A program made the translations under genes and the position numbers. 34,186 nt of DNA, taken from contig JALVTF010000049.1 of the NCBI GenBank assembly GCA_027024145.1, positions 1 through 34,186 on the forward strand, in the 5' to 3' direction. Positions 1 through 7,188 of the stretch are shown here, in pieces. The stretch's first letter is position 1. The number at the start of each line of letters is the position of its first letter. Under the pieces are notes generated by a model. That model worked only from the letters and a program-made list of their open reading frames with translations, ran no database searches and was not told the DNA's origin. This DNA is from Campylobacterales bacterium (lineage in GTDB: Bacteria; Campylobacterota; Campylobacteria; Campylobacterales; Nitratiruptoraceae).

Positions 1-254
1 AAGTTGATGTTTTGGGGGAGATACCCAAAAAGGTGGCGCATTTTCGATGCCGGTTGGCCGTAGATGCGCACTTCTCCGCGTGTGGGCTCCAAAAGACCCA
101 AAAGGAGCTTCAAAAAGGTGCTCTTGCTGCCACCATTCGGACCGATGATGGCGATGAACTCCCTATCGGCGATATTGATGTTGATATTTTCGAGCACATA
201 CTCTTTGTCGTATGCGAAGTAGAGGTCGCGCACCTCAATCGCCGGCGATGGCAC
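1..254 (-). CDS. znuC: Zinc ABC transporter ATP-binding protein ZnuC (partial, N-terminal part)
   Basis: Cytoplasmic ATPase expected to power zinc uptake with ZnuA and a permease (ZnuB) that would lie beyond the left edge. Reading the minus strand gives an ABC ATPase N-terminus: an aromatic A-loop region (LYFAYDKEYVLENI), then a Walker A loop IGPNGGSKST, then LLGLLEPTRGEV and LFGYLPQN, where the Q-loop begins. The start is GTG at 254: an in-frame stop lies 6 bp upstream, AAAGG is well placed before it, and no other start precedes the conserved core. The start lies inside the last 20 bases of znuA, so the two are translationally coupled. The glycine normally found just before the Walker A lysine is serine here (codon 126-128). 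About 80 residues are visible; the signature motif and Walker B are outside the window. The zinc assignment rests on the ZnuA neighbour. Confidence 0.85.
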   Translation of the reverse strand, partial: MPSPAIEVRDLYFAYDKEYVLENININIADREFIAIIGPNGGSKSTFLKLLLGLLEPTRGEVRIYGQPASKMRHLFGYLPQNIN

Positions 255-1077
255 GGGCTACCTTTAAGATATTTTCATCCCAATCGGGTGCGAGTGGGTC
301 GATGACCTCGATTTTGGCTCCAAGTTTTACTGCCAAGAATTTGGCCGAACGCTTGGGAAATTGCGGCTCGATGAAGATGGTCTTGATGTCAAGCTTTTTC
401 GCTTTTTGGATGAGGCGTGCGAGCTCTTGCATCTTGGGCTCTTTGCCTTCGCTCTCGATGGCAAGCTGCACCAGGCCGTAGCTGCGAGCAAAATACCCGA
501 AGGATGGGTGGTAGACCAAAAAGGCCTTGTGTTTGGAGCGAAGAATCATGGCATAGATTTTGGCGTCGATCGCGGCGATTTTGGCTACGAGGTTTTGGTA
601 GTTGTGCAAAAACTCCTCTGCTTTAGTAGGCTCAAGGGTGATGAGGGCTTCGAGAGTAGTGCGTGCAAGCTCTATAGCCAGATTGGGTGCCAGCCACACA
701 TGCGGATCGAGGTCTTCGTGCTCTTGGTTGTGCTCAGCGTGGTGATGATGCGCTTGCATAGGGACTTTGCGGATATATTTGGTGCTATCGACGATGGGAA
801 GAGCGGGGTTTGCGCTCTTGATGCGCTCCATCTGGGCTTTTTCGAAGGGCACACCGATGGTGAGGTAGATTTTGGCTCTTTTGATAGCCACGAGTTGTGA
901 AGGCCTCAGGCTGTAGGTGGCAGGGGATGCGCCGGGTGGCACGAGGGTGACCACATCTACCGCACCTCTTGCGATTTGCTGGACGAAGAAGCTTTGGGGT
1001 GCGATGGATACGAGTATCGTCTCCTTGGCCAGTGCAAAGGCGAAAAGTACAAAGAGAAGCAGAAGTTTTCTCATCAC
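235..1077 (-). CDS. znuA: Zinc-type ABC transporter substrate-binding protein ZnuA
   Basis: Periplasmic metal-binding protein of the cluster 9 (ZnuA/TroA) family, 280 residues, a normal length. Residues 1-17 form a signal peptide (MMRK, then a Leu/Phe/Ala core, with cleavage probably after ALA). A histidine- and acid-rich loop HHHHAEHNQEHED at about 110-122 is typical of zinc rather than manganese binders. Family ligand positions recognised are DPHVW (His126) and VYHPSFGYF; an Asp in the C-terminal VIDPLAPDWD is probably a further ligand. The first ligand position is unusual: the PPGASP-H-xY motif reads PPGASPATY, so alanine (codon 919-921) replaces histidine. The start overlaps the deiminase stop as ATGA; the second Met is also possible. 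The gene couples to znuC at its 3' end. No Zur box was recognised. Zinc is inferred from the loop and family; another divalent metal cannot be excluded. Confidence 0.9.
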   Translation of the reverse strand: MMRKLLLLFVLFAFALAKETILVSIAPQSFFVQQIARGAVDVVTLVPPGASPATYSLRPSQLVAIKRAKIYLTIGVPFEKAQMERIKSANPALPIVDSTKYIRKVPMQAHHHHAEHNQEHEDLDPHVWLAPNLAIELARTTLEALITLEPTKAEEFLHNYQNLVAKIAAIDAKIYAMILRSKHKAFLVYHPSFGYFARSYGLVQLAIESEGKEPKMQELARLIQKAKKLDIKTIFIEPQFPKRSAKFLAVKLGAKIEVIDPLAPDWDENILKVARAIAGD

Positions 1078-2018
1078 TTTCCTTCGAAAAGATTCATACA
1101 GCTGCAGTGGATCGAGCCGTGCTGGCGAATGAGCACGCTCGCATCGAGACCAATGACGTCGCGATCGGGAAATAGTTTTTGCAAGATTTTGAGCGCTTCT
1201 TGGTCGTTTGGGTCATCGTACGTCGGCACTATCACTGCACCGTTTATTATAACAAAGTTGGCGTAGCTTGCAGGCAGGCGCTCATCTACGTAGTATTTGG
1301 CGCTCACCCAGGGTAGCGGCACGAGATGAAAGCCAAAGCTTCGTAATTGACGCTCCATTTTAGCAAACTCTTCATAGTGCTCGTCACCTTTGTCGCACTG
1401 CACATAGGCGATGGTATCGGGAGCGACGAAGCGCGCGAGCATATCGATATGGCCGTCGGTATCGTCGCCTTCGAGGTAGCCGAAGTCTAGCCAGAGCAGC
1501 TCTTTTGCGCCGAGTGTAGTTTTGAGATAGGTCTCTATCTCGTTCTTGGTTAGATGCGGATTGCGATTGGCTTCTAAGAGGCAGCGCGAGGTGGTGAGGA
1601 TGGTGCCGCCGCCGTTCGATTCGATGCTGCCGCCTTCGAGCACGAAGCCAAGCTTTTTCGTGCCAAAGAGACGGCGATTCATTTGATTGTCGAGATTTGC
1701 TGGATATTTGAGTCCCCAGCCGTTGAAAGTGAAGTCCAGTAGCTTCGTTTGGCCATCTTCGATGAGGGTGAGAGGACCGTAGTCGCGCACCCAGGTGTCG
1801 TTGGTGGGGATGGATGCGATGCGGATGGGGTAGCGGCTGTTTGGAATGCGCAGAGGCTCTTGGCTAAGCACTATCACCTCTTGGTAGCGCGCTGCGATAG
1901 CGATGAATTCGTCGTAAAAGCTGCAAATCTCTGCTAAATATGGTGCCCAGTCGCTCTTTTCGTGGGGATACGCTATGAGCAGCGCCTTTTGTCGCTCCCA
2001 CTCCGCGGGTAGTCGCAT
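1074..2018 (-). CDS. aguA: Agmatine deiminase / peptidylarginine-deiminase family protein
   Basis: Hydrolase of the PAD_porph/agmatine deiminase family, which converts agmatine to N-carbamoylputrescine and ammonia in polyamine synthesis. 314 residues from the chosen start. Family marks: NDTWVRDYGP near residues 79-88, an EGGSIESNGGG loop, YLEGDDTDGHID with the catalytic His/Asp, and the C-terminal SIHCSCMNLFEG containing the nucleophilic cysteine. The ATG at 2018 is preferred to a TTG seven codons upstream, because AAAAGG sits six bases before the ATG and the homologous core begins MRLPAEWE. It is first in a minus-strand unit with znuA and znuC (ATGA overlap). Why a deiminase travels with zinc uptake is not evident; it may only be co-transcribed. 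A weak promoter, TTGTCA-18 bp-TACCAT, is readable upstream on the minus strand. Substrate preference cannot be decided from sequence alone. Confidence 0.85.
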   Translation of the reverse strand: MRLPAEWERQKALLIAYPHEKSDWAPYLAEICSFYDEFIAIAARYQEVIVLSQEPLRIPNSRYPIRIASIPTNDTWVRDYGPLTLIEDGQTKLLDFTFNGWGLKYPANLDNQMNRRLFGTKKLGFVLEGGSIESNGGGTILTTSRCLLEANRNPHLTKNEIETYLKTTLGAKELLWLDFGYLEGDDTDGHIDMLARFVAPDTIAYVQCDKGDEHYEEFAKMERQLRSFGFHLVPLPWVSAKYYVDERLPASYANFVIINGAVIVPTYDDPNDQEALKILQKLFPDRDVIGLDASVLIRQHGSIHCSCMNLFEGK

Positions 2019-2061
2019 CGCAAGCCTTTTTAATTGCAATGGTAGCGAAAGAGAAAGGAAT

Positions 2062-2107
2062 TTGACAATATGTATGCTATGTATTACAATTATTACATGA
2101 GGAGGAG
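2062..2107 (+). promoter_or_regulatory. Sigma70 promoter, repeats and RBS of the toxin-antitoxin operon
   Basis: TTGACA at 2062-2067 and TACAAT at 2085-2090 with a 17-bp spacer, essentially the sigma70 consensus. Two short direct repeats, TATGTA (2069 and 2078) and TATTACA (2082 and 2091), recur at 9-bp steps across the -10 region. They could be the operator bound by the antitoxin. A purine-rich Shine-Dalgarno sequence (GAGGAGGAG, 2099-2107) precedes the ATG. Confidence 0.8.
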
Positions 2108-2110
2108 AAG

Positions 2111-2320
2111 ATGCTTAGTGTCAGACTCGATAAAGAGCTCGAAGAGGAGCTCGAAAAACTTGCGAAACGTACCAAACGACCCAAGAGTTTTTTTGTCAAA
2201 GAGGCATTGCGTGAGTATTTGCAGGATGTCAAAGATGTATTGGAGGCAAAAGAGCGCTTGAGTGATCCAAAAAGAGAGCTCTTGACGCTCGATGAGCTTA
2301 AAAGAGAGCTTGATGTATAA
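2111..2320 (+). CDS. RelB/CopG-type ribbon-helix-helix antitoxin
   Basis: Antitoxin of a type II toxin-antitoxin pair, 69 residues. The N-terminus MLSVRLDKELEEELEKLAKR is a ribbon-helix-helix signature: a beta strand with alternating exposed residues, then two helices, with PKSFFVKEALREYL forming the second helix. The C-terminal half is charged and helical, as expected for the toxin-neutralising arm. It should bind its own promoter as a dimer and cap the toxin active site. It is expressed from the strong promoter immediately upstream, has a very good RBS, and its last 8 bases overlap the toxin start. Family recognition is confident. The exact subfamily (RelB, DUF6290 or CopG) is not settled. 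Confidence 0.88.
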   Translation: MLSVRLDKELEEELEKLAKRTKRPKSFFVKEALREYLQDVKDVLEAKERLSDPKRELLTLDELKRELDV

Positions 2321-2570
2321 AGTTCTCTTCGATAAACGTGTGGTTAAAGATCTTAGAAAAATCGACAAACAGCACCAAAAACAGATTATCGAAGCGATAG
2401 AAGAGAAGCTCGCCAAAGATCCCTACATAGGAAAACGTCTCCTTGGAGATCTCTCAGGATTTTATCGCTACCGCGTGGGAAAATATAGAATCATCTATAC
2501 GATTTATGAAGAGCGAGTAGAAATCGAAGTAATCAAATTGGGGCATAGAAGAGAAATCTATGAAAAGTAA
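2313..2570 (+). CDS. RelE/ParE-superfamily toxin
   Basis: Small basic protein of 85 residues with the RelE/ParE fold. It shows MYKVLFDKRVVKDLRKID, a helical hairpin, then the diagnostic strand pair LSGFYRYRVGKYRIIYTI and the C-terminal GHRREIYEK. The late Arg and Tyr match the positions used for mRNA cleavage by RelE-type ribonucleases, which favours a ribosome-dependent RNase over a ParE gyrase poison; this is inference. The ATG at 2313 is chosen because it begins the conserved core and overlaps the antitoxin stop by 8 bases; seven extra upstream codons would lie inside the antitoxin gene. The alr start codon follows only 5 bases after the stop, so alr is probably on the same transcript. Confidence 0.9.
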   Translation: MYKVLFDKRVVKDLRKIDKQHQKQIIEAIEEKLAKDPYIGKRLLGDLSGFYRYRVGKYRIIYTIYEERVEIEVIKLGHRREIYEK

Positions 2571-2575
2571 AGTGT

Positions 2576-3571
2576 ATGGCATATATTAAACTCGACAAAT
2601 CGGCACTTTTTCACAATTTAGATCTCATCACGCAGCGTGCCGGCGGTAAGGAAAAAGTTGTGGCGGTGCTCAAGGACAACGCCTACGGCCACGGCCTGGA
2701 GCTGATGGCAAAAATGCTGCAAGAGTATGGCATCACAAAGGCGGTGGTGCGCACACGAGCTGAAGCAGAGAGGATAGCAGGCTTTTTGAGCGACATCATC
2801 ATCCTTGCCGATACGCCACAGGCAGATGGTTTCAGCTACGCAATCAACGACATCGAGCAGCTGCGAAACACACCGCAGGGGGCCAAAATCGAGCTCAAGG
2901 TCGATAGCGGGATGCACCGCAATGGTATCCGGGTTGAAGAGCTTGAAGAGGCTTTTGGGCTCATCCAAGATCGCAGAGCGGAGCTTGTAGGTGTCTTTAC
3001 TCACTTTCGCAGTGCCGATGAGCTTAGCGGCGAGCTCTTTTGGCAAGTGGAGAATTGGAAAGAGATCAAAGAGAAGGTGCGAAAGCTTTGTGAGGAGTAC
3101 GGCATCCCACAGCCGCGTTTGCATTCGGCAAACAGCGCCACGCTCTTTCGCTACGGTGTGATGGATGATTTCGCCAGAGTGGGGATCGCGATGTATGGGT
3201 ATCTCGAGATAGATGCTATCTTCGATCAGCCGCCGCTGCGTCCTGTTCTCTCGCTGTGGGCGAGGCGCATCGCTTCGCGCAGACTCGCAGAGGGAGAGCG
3301 GGTAGGATACGGCGGCATCTTCGCTGCGAATGAGCCGATGGAAATCTCCACATACGACGTGGGGTATGCCGATGGGATCTTTCGAGCCCTGCGATCATGT
3401 GCGGGGGGAGAGATTTTGGGTCGGGTGAGTATGGATAGTCTCTCGCTAGCAGGCAGGGCCGATGAAGTCTGTATCATCGAGGATGCCAAGGAGATGGCGC
3501 ACCAGCTTGGTACCATCAGCTACGAGGTGCTCGTGAAACTATCGCCACAAATCCCGCGTGTAGTTACGTAG
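2576..3571 (+). CDS. alr: Alanine racemase
   Basis: PLP-dependent racemase making D-alanine for peptidoglycan, cytoplasmic. Lys33 in VVAVLKDNAYGHG is the PLP-binding lysine. Tyr245 in GERVGYGGIF is the second catalytic base. LKVDSGMHRNG and THFRSAD are further family motifs. MDSLSLAG in the C-terminal beta domain corresponds to the usual MDxxxVD stretch, but reads less like the standard. At 331 residues it is shorter than the usual 350-380. The ATG at 2576 lies 5 bases after the toxin stop with only a weak RBS (AAAAGTAAAG), suggesting coupling to, or readthrough from, the toxin-antitoxin operon. Its last 33 bases overlap the convergent minus-strand gene. The assignment is firm. Confidence 0.93.
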   Translation: MAYIKLDKSALFHNLDLITQRAGGKEKVVAVLKDNAYGHGLELMAKMLQEYGITKAVVRTRAEAERIAGFLSDIIILADTPQADGFSYAINDIEQLRNTPQGAKIELKVDSGMHRNGIRVEELEEAFGLIQDRRAELVGVFTHFRSADELSGELFWQVENWKEIKEKVRKLCEEYGIPQPRLHSANSATLFRYGVMDDFARVGIAMYGYLEIDAIFDQPPLRPVLSLWARRIASRRLAEGERVGYGGIFAANEPMEISTYDVGYADGIFRALRSCAGGEILGRVSMDSLSLAGRADEVCIIEDAKEMAHQLGTISYEVLVKLSPQIPRVVT

Positions 3572-3919
3572 CAGCACGCCGTCGATGCCGGCTTCTATCA
3601 CTTTTTCGATGAGTCGCTCGTCGATGATGGCTATCACTTTGCTATCGAAAAGGTAGGTTTCGGCTATTTTTTGCACCTTTTTGGCAAGCTCCAGGTCACA
3701 GAGCAAAAAGCCGGCACCCAATGCGTTGGCATACACCGACTGAGCGGCTTCTGTAATATGAACGGCCGTTCGTACATCATTGTCGCTGCAGTAGCGCAGA
3801 AGCTCCAGATCATAGGGAATGAGCGCGACACTACCGGCCGGCGTGGCTACGATCTCTTCAGCATTGTGAGCCGGTATGAGCGTAGGTGAGGGGATTTTGG
3901 GATGAGCTAAAATGATCAT
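3539..3919 (-). CDS. Conserved-looking hypothetical protein
   Basis: 126 residues from the ATG at 3919, chosen because it overlaps the upstream gene's stop as ATGA. I do not recognise the family. The sequence is soluble and alternates strands and helices (MIILAHPKIP, GSVALIPYDLELLRYC, KVIAIIDERLIEKVIEAGIDGVLL), as in a small Rossmann-like or flavodoxin-like alpha/beta domain. There is no signal peptide, membrane segment or obvious catalytic motif. It is the last gene of the overlapping ribA > rsmG > PP0621-like unit. Its 3' end runs 33 bases into the 3' end of the convergent alr gene, so both C-termini are encoded on opposite strands of the same DNA. That it is a real gene is supported by operon coupling and normal codon use. 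Confidence 0.7.
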   Translation of the reverse strand: MIILAHPKIPSPTLIPAHNAEEIVATPAGSVALIPYDLELLRYCSDNDVRTAVHITEAAQSVYANALGAGFLLCDLELAKKVQKIAETYLFDSKVIAIIDERLIEKVIEAGIDGVLLRNYTRDLWR

Positions 3920-4122
3920 TGTTCCACTCCTGCACACTTTTTGGAGCAGTAGTACTTGCCATCTTTGATGATAGCCTCTTTGTTACTCACATAGGTGCCG
4001 CACTTGTCGCATTCCACCATCACGTCGGCCTCTTTGTCTTTGTGTTCGATCGGCTTTTGCTTGATGAAAAAGTGATAGACCCCCCAAATGACGAGGCCAA
4101 GGAGAAGGAGCTTAAAGAGCAT
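3916..4122 (-). CDS. PP0621-like membrane-anchored zinc-ribbon protein
   Basis: 68 residues. An N-terminal membrane segment (residues 2-19, FKLLLLGLVIWGVYHFFI) is followed by a charged linker (KQKPIEHKDKE) and a small zinc-ribbon-like tail with CDKC and CSKKC. This resembles the short proteins annotated PP0621 family, which have a TM helix followed by CxxC...CxxxC; their function is unknown. It sits between rsmG (11-base overlap) and the hypothetical gene (ATGA overlap). GAAAGG precedes the ATG. The zinc site would face the cytoplasm if the short N-terminus is outside, but topology is not certain. Family assignment is from memory of the pattern. Confidence 0.75.
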   Translation of the reverse strand: MLFKLLLLGLVIWGVYHFFIKQKPIEHKDKEADVMVECDKCGTYVSNKEAIIKDGKYYCSKKCAGVEQ

Positions 4123-4651
4123 CTTTACCTTTCACAAAGAGATATTTTCTTTTACCTTTGTCAATTATCTCATAATTTGTAAGGTTTTGCACCTCTTTTG
4201 TCACCTCATCACCTTTGTAGAGCGCCACCATAGTTTTTGGATGCATAAAAGGTTTTGCCAGGTGCAAGAGATCCTCGCTTTTCATCACGGCACGTGAGGT
4301 GATGAGATCCACTGTTTGCGGCGCCATCTCTTCGATGCGTGCCATCTTGACCTCCACGTTATCCAGATCCAAGAGCGATTTGATGTAATTCAAAAAGGCG
4401 GCGCGCTTTTTGCGAGGTTCTACGAGAATCCAGCGAGTCTGCGGCATCGCGATAGCGAGCACGAGTCCTGGAAATCCGGCTCCCGTGCCGATATCGAGCG
4501 CTATTTGGATGCCATCAGGAAGATAAGGCAGGATCCCCAAGGCATCTTCTATGTTCGCTTGGACCTCTTGGGGTGTCTTGGCGCCCGTGAGGTTGTGGAT
4601 GCGGTTCCATTCCAAGAGTTTTTGGCTAAAAATATCGAGCTTGTCAGTCAA
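4112..4651 (-). CDS. rsmG: 16S rRNA (guanine-527-N7)-methyltransferase RsmG (GidB)
   Basis: SAM-dependent enzyme that makes m7G527 in the 530 loop of 16S rRNA. 179 residues, in the usual range for this phylum. The N-terminal LLEWNRIHNLTGAK motif and the SAM-binding LDIGTGAGFPG (residues 52-62) identify it; EPRKKRAAFLNYI and ITSRAV are further family motifs. The start appears to be TTG at 4651: no ATG or GTG in frame lies nearby, and homologues begin at this point. The start lies 8 bases inside the ribA stop, so translation is probably coupled. The pairing with ribA matches the Campylobacter order as I recall it. Assignment is firm; only the start codon is slightly open. Confidence 0.93.
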   Translation of the reverse strand: MTDKLDIFSQKLLEWNRIHNLTGAKTPQEVQANIEDALGILPYLPDGIQIALDIGTGAGFPGLVLAIAMPQTRWILVEPRKKRAAFLNYIKSLLDLDNVEVKMARIEEMAPQTVDLITSRAVMKSEDLLHLAKPFMHPKTMVALYKGDEVTKEVQNLTNYEIIDKGKRKYLFVKGKDAL

Positions 4652-5210
4652 GGAGATGCCCCATCTTCTCTTTTTTGATGCGTAGATACTCTTTATTGTG
4701 GGGATTGGGAGCTATGATGATGGGAATGCGCTCCACTATTTCGACGCCTTTGAGGCTTTCTATTTTATTGGGGTTGTTGGTGAGCAGCTTGATTTTGTCG
4801 ATGCCATAAAAACCTAAGATAAACTCCACCATCTCGTAGGTGCGCTCATCTGCGGCAAACCCCAGCTGATGGTTTGCCGTGATGGTGTCGTAGCCTCTAT
4901 CTTGCAGCGCATAGGCGTTGACTTTATTGAGCAGTCCGATATTGCGTCCCTCTTGGCGCAGATAGATGAGCATTCCGCCCTTTTGGGAGATGTAGTGCAG
5001 GGCATAATCGAGCTGTTCGCCGCAATCGCACTTCTTGCTACCCAGGGCGTCACCCGTGAGGCACTCGCTATGGACGCGCACCACGGGCGTCGCGCCCAAC
5101 GGCTCTTTTATCATCACCAGGTGCTCCTTGCACCCTTGGGCAAAACACTGTATCTTAAATTCTCCATATTTTGTGGGGAGATTGGCTACTTCGCTTACCT
5201 TGACGTCCAT
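4644..5210 (-). CDS. ribA: GTP cyclohydrolase II
   Basis: First step of riboflavin synthesis: GTP to 2,5-diamino-6-ribosylamino-pyrimidinone phosphate. 188 residues, a stand-alone RibA without the DHBP synthase (RibB) domain. Zinc ligands Cys50, Cys61 and Cys63 lie in SECLTGDALGSKKCDCGEQL. LIYLRQEGRNIGL (81-93) holds the catalytic Arg and the GTP-binding region. The ATG at 5210 is chosen over a TTG at 5240, because the TTG lies only 3 bases after a TATAAT box on the minus strand (5246-5241) and so falls at or before the transcription start. It diverges from hemB and heads the overlapping unit ribA > rsmG > PP0621-like > unknown. Confidence 0.94.
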   Translation of the reverse strand: MDVKVSEVANLPTKYGEFKIQCFAQGCKEHLVMIKEPLGATPVVRVHSECLTGDALGSKKCDCGEQLDYALHYISQKGGMLIYLRQEGRNIGLLNKVNAYALQDRGYDTITANHQLGFAADERTYEMVEFILGFYGIDKIKLLTNNPNKIESLKGVEIVERIPIIIAPNPHNKEYLRIKKEKMGHLLD

Positions 5211-5226
5211 ATCTTGTAACTTTTGG

Positions 5227-5255
5227 TAAAATGTAGGCAAATTATATCAAAAAGG
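5227..5255. promoter_or_regulatory. Divergent promoters ribA / hemB
   Basis: On the plus strand an extended -10 TTTTGGTAAAAT (TAAAAT at 5227-5232) and RBS AAAAGG (about 5250-5255) serve hemB. On the minus strand TATAAT (5246-5241) serves ribA. Neither has a good -35 box, which is normal for the main sigma factor in Campylobacterota, where the -10 dominates. The two -10 boxes are only 8 bp apart, so the promoters probably compete. Confidence 0.65.
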
Positions 5256-5263
5256 TTCATTCC

Positions 5264-6229
5264 ATGTTCAAACGATTTCGTAGACTCAGACTGAGTCCCG
5301 TCCTGCGCGATCTGGTGCAAGAGACGAGGCTGGATATCCACGACTTTATCTACCCCCTTTTCGTGCGCAGCGGCGAAGGTGTCAAAAACGAAGTGGCCAG
5401 TATGCCGGGTGTCTATCAGATGAGTATCGATGAGGTGCTAAGAGAGTGCGAAGAGCTCAAAGCTTTGGGTCTTAAAGCCATTATCCTCTTTGGCATTCCC
5501 GATACCAAAGACAGTGTCGGCAGCGAGGCGCTGTGTGAGCATGGCATCATCGCTCGTGCCGTGCGCGCCATCAAAGAGGCGCATCCCGACATGTTCGTGG
5601 TCACCGATCTTTGCTTTTGCGAATACACCGATCACGGCCATTGCGGTGTGCTCGATCCGAGGCTCGGCACGGTGGATAACGACGCGACTTTGGCACTGCT
5701 GGCCGAGCAGGCGGTGGTGCATGCCAAAGCGGGTGCCGATATGATCGCTCCCAGCGGTATGATGGACGGGATGATCGCAGCGATCCGCGCAGGGCTCGAT
5801 GAAGCAGGTTTTAGCCACATTCCCATCATGAGCTATTCGACGAAGTTTGCCAGCAGCTACTACGGTCCCTTTCGCGATGTGGCCGAGTCGGCTCCCAGTT
5901 TTGGCGATCGGCGCAGCTACCAGATGAATCCAGCCAACAGGCGCGAAGCGATCTTAGAGAGCATCGAAGACGAAACGGAAGGTGCCGATATCTTGATGGT
6001 CAAACCGGCGTTAGCGTATCTTGATATCGTGCGCGATATCAGAGAAGCGACGATGCTGCCATTAGCGGTCTACAACGTCAGCGGTGAGTACTCTATGCTC
6101 AAGATGGCGGCAAAAGCCGGGGTAATCGACTATGAAAAAGTGATGATGGAGACGCTCCTTGGCTTCAAGCGCGCAGGTGCCGACATCATCATCACCTATC
6201 ACGCCAAAGAGGCTGCGAAACTGCTATAA
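5264..6229 (+). CDS. hemB: Delta-aminolevulinic acid dehydratase (porphobilinogen synthase)
   Basis: Joins two 5-aminolevulinate molecules to porphobilinogen in haem synthesis, cytoplasmic. 321 residues, full length. Schiff-base lysines are Lys194 ([12 protein letters not shown]) and Lys247 ([12 protein letters not shown]). The cysteine cluster [12 protein letters not shown] (Cys117, Cys119, Cys127) marks the zinc-dependent type rather than the magnesium-only type. [10 protein letters not shown] and [11 protein letters not shown] are family motifs for the allosteric/substrate region. ATG at 5264 with AAAAGG upstream. It opens the long plus-strand run that also carries hemN. The zinc requirement fits the presence of znu genes nearby, but that link is only suggestive. 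Confidence 0.96.
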   Translation: MFKRFRRLRLSPVLRDLVQETRLDIHDFIYPLFVRSGEGVKNEVASMPGVYQMSIDEVLRECEELKALGLKAIILFGIPDTKDSVGSEALCEHGIIARAVRAIKEAHPDMFVVTDLCFCEYTDHGHCGVLDPRLGTVDNDATLALLAEQAVVHAKAGADMIAPSGMMDGMIAAIRAGLDEAGFSHIPIMSYSTKFASSYYGPFRDVAESAPSFGDRRSYQMNPANRREAILESIEDETEGADILMVKPALAYLDIVRDIREATMLPLAVYNVSGEYSMLKMAAKAGVIDYEKVMMETLLGFKRAGADIIITYHAKEAAKLL

Positions 6230-6254
6230 TATTCTTTTACTTTGCAGCGAAAGG
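6225..6254 (+). promoter_or_regulatory. Internal -10 box and RBS before argF
   Basis: TATAAT at 6225-6230 overlaps the hemB stop codon. AAAGG (about 6250-6254) precedes the TTG start of argF. No convincing -35 box is present. The box suggests that argF and the genes behind it can be transcribed independently of hemB. Confidence 0.55.
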
Positions 6255-6261
6255 TAATGCA

Positions 6262-7188
6262 TTGAGACACTTTTTAACGCTGAGAGACTTTACGAAAGAA
6301 GAGATTTTGGAGATGATCGCGCTGGCACGCCAGATAAAGGCGGAGACTAAGCGCAAGGAGTTCGTGCCGTACCTCGAAAACCAGACGTTGGCGATGATTT
6401 TTGAAAAGAGTTCCACGCGCACGCGTGTTAGCTTCGAAGTGGGTATCTATCAGCTGGGAGGCACCGGCCTCTTTTTGGGCAAAAACGACATCCAGCTGGG
6501 CCGCGGTGAGCCTATGAAAGATACGGCGCGCGTAGTGAGCCGCATGTGCGATATGGTTATGATCCGCACCTTCGAGCAGAGCAAGCTCGAAGAGTTCGCG
6601 GCCTACAGCCACGTACCGGTGATCAACGGCCTGACGGACCAGTACCATCCCGTGCAGCTGATGGCAGACTATCTGACAATGATCGAGTTTGGCAAAGACA
6701 AAGACCCGATCGTCGCCTATGTGGGCGATGGCAACAACATGGCGCACTCGTGGTTGATGTTAGCGAGCAAGCTTGGTTTTACACTGCGCATCGCCACACC
6801 CAAAGGGTACGAACCCGATGCTACGGTAGTGGCGGATGCAAAGGAATTCGCCAAGGCAAGCGGCGCTTCTATCCAGCTGCTCGATGATCCCAAAGAGGCC
6901 GTCAGGGATGCCGACGTGGTTACCACCGACACCTGGATCAGCATGGGTCAAGAGGAAGAAAAAGAAAAACGTATCAAAGATTTCGCAGGATTTACCGTCG
7001 ATAGCGCCATGATGCGCCTGGCCAAGGAAGATGCGATCTTTTTGCACTGCCTGCCGGCCTATAGAGGCTATGAGGTGAGCGAAGAGGTCTTCGAAGCCCA
7101 TGCCGATGAGATCTTTACAGAAGCCGAAAACAGGCTGCACGCCCAAAAAGGCATCATGGTCTGGCTCGATAGAAAAAGGAGAAGCTAA
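6262..7188 (+). CDS. argF: Ornithine carbamoyltransferase
   Basis: Makes citrulline from ornithine and carbamoyl phosphate in arginine synthesis. 308 residues. Carbamoyl-phosphate motif SSTRTR (50-55), HPVQ (129-132), the ornithine loop TDTWISMGQ (222-230) and HCLP (262-265) are all intact and distinguish it from aspartate carbamoyltransferase. The start is TTG at 6262: the only nearby ATG (6257) is in another frame and meets a stop at once, while AAAGG is correctly spaced to the TTG. The gene stops directly against the GTG of the UPF0763 gene. The order hemB-argF-UPF0763-hemN matches Campylobacter as I remember it. No ARG box was identified. Confidence 0.96.
   Translation: MRHFLTLRDFTKEEILEMIALARQIKAETKRKEFVPYLENQTLAMIFEKSSTRTRVSFEVGIYQLGGTGLFLGKNDIQLGRGEPMKDTARVVSRMCDMVMIRTFEQSKLEEFAAYSHVPVINGLTDQYHPVQLMADYLTMIEFGKDKDPIVAYVGDGNNMAHSWLMLASKLGFTLRIATPKGYEPDATVVADAKEFAKASGASIQLLDDPKEAVRDADVVTTDTWISMGQEEEKEKRIKDFAGFTVDSAMMRLAKEDAIFLHCLPAYRGYEVSEEVFEAHADEIFTEAENRLHAQKGIMVWLDRKRRS

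Noticed and set aside
2093-2416. Antisense open frame over the toxin-antitoxin genes.
   Set aside because: It is a shadow of the RelB and RelE-type frames, which have promoter, RBS and family motifs.
5211-5240. Longer ribA start at TTG 5240, adding ten residues.
   Set aside because: A TATAAT box on the minus strand ends 1 base before it, so the TTG is at or before the transcription start; ATG at 5210 begins the conserved domain.
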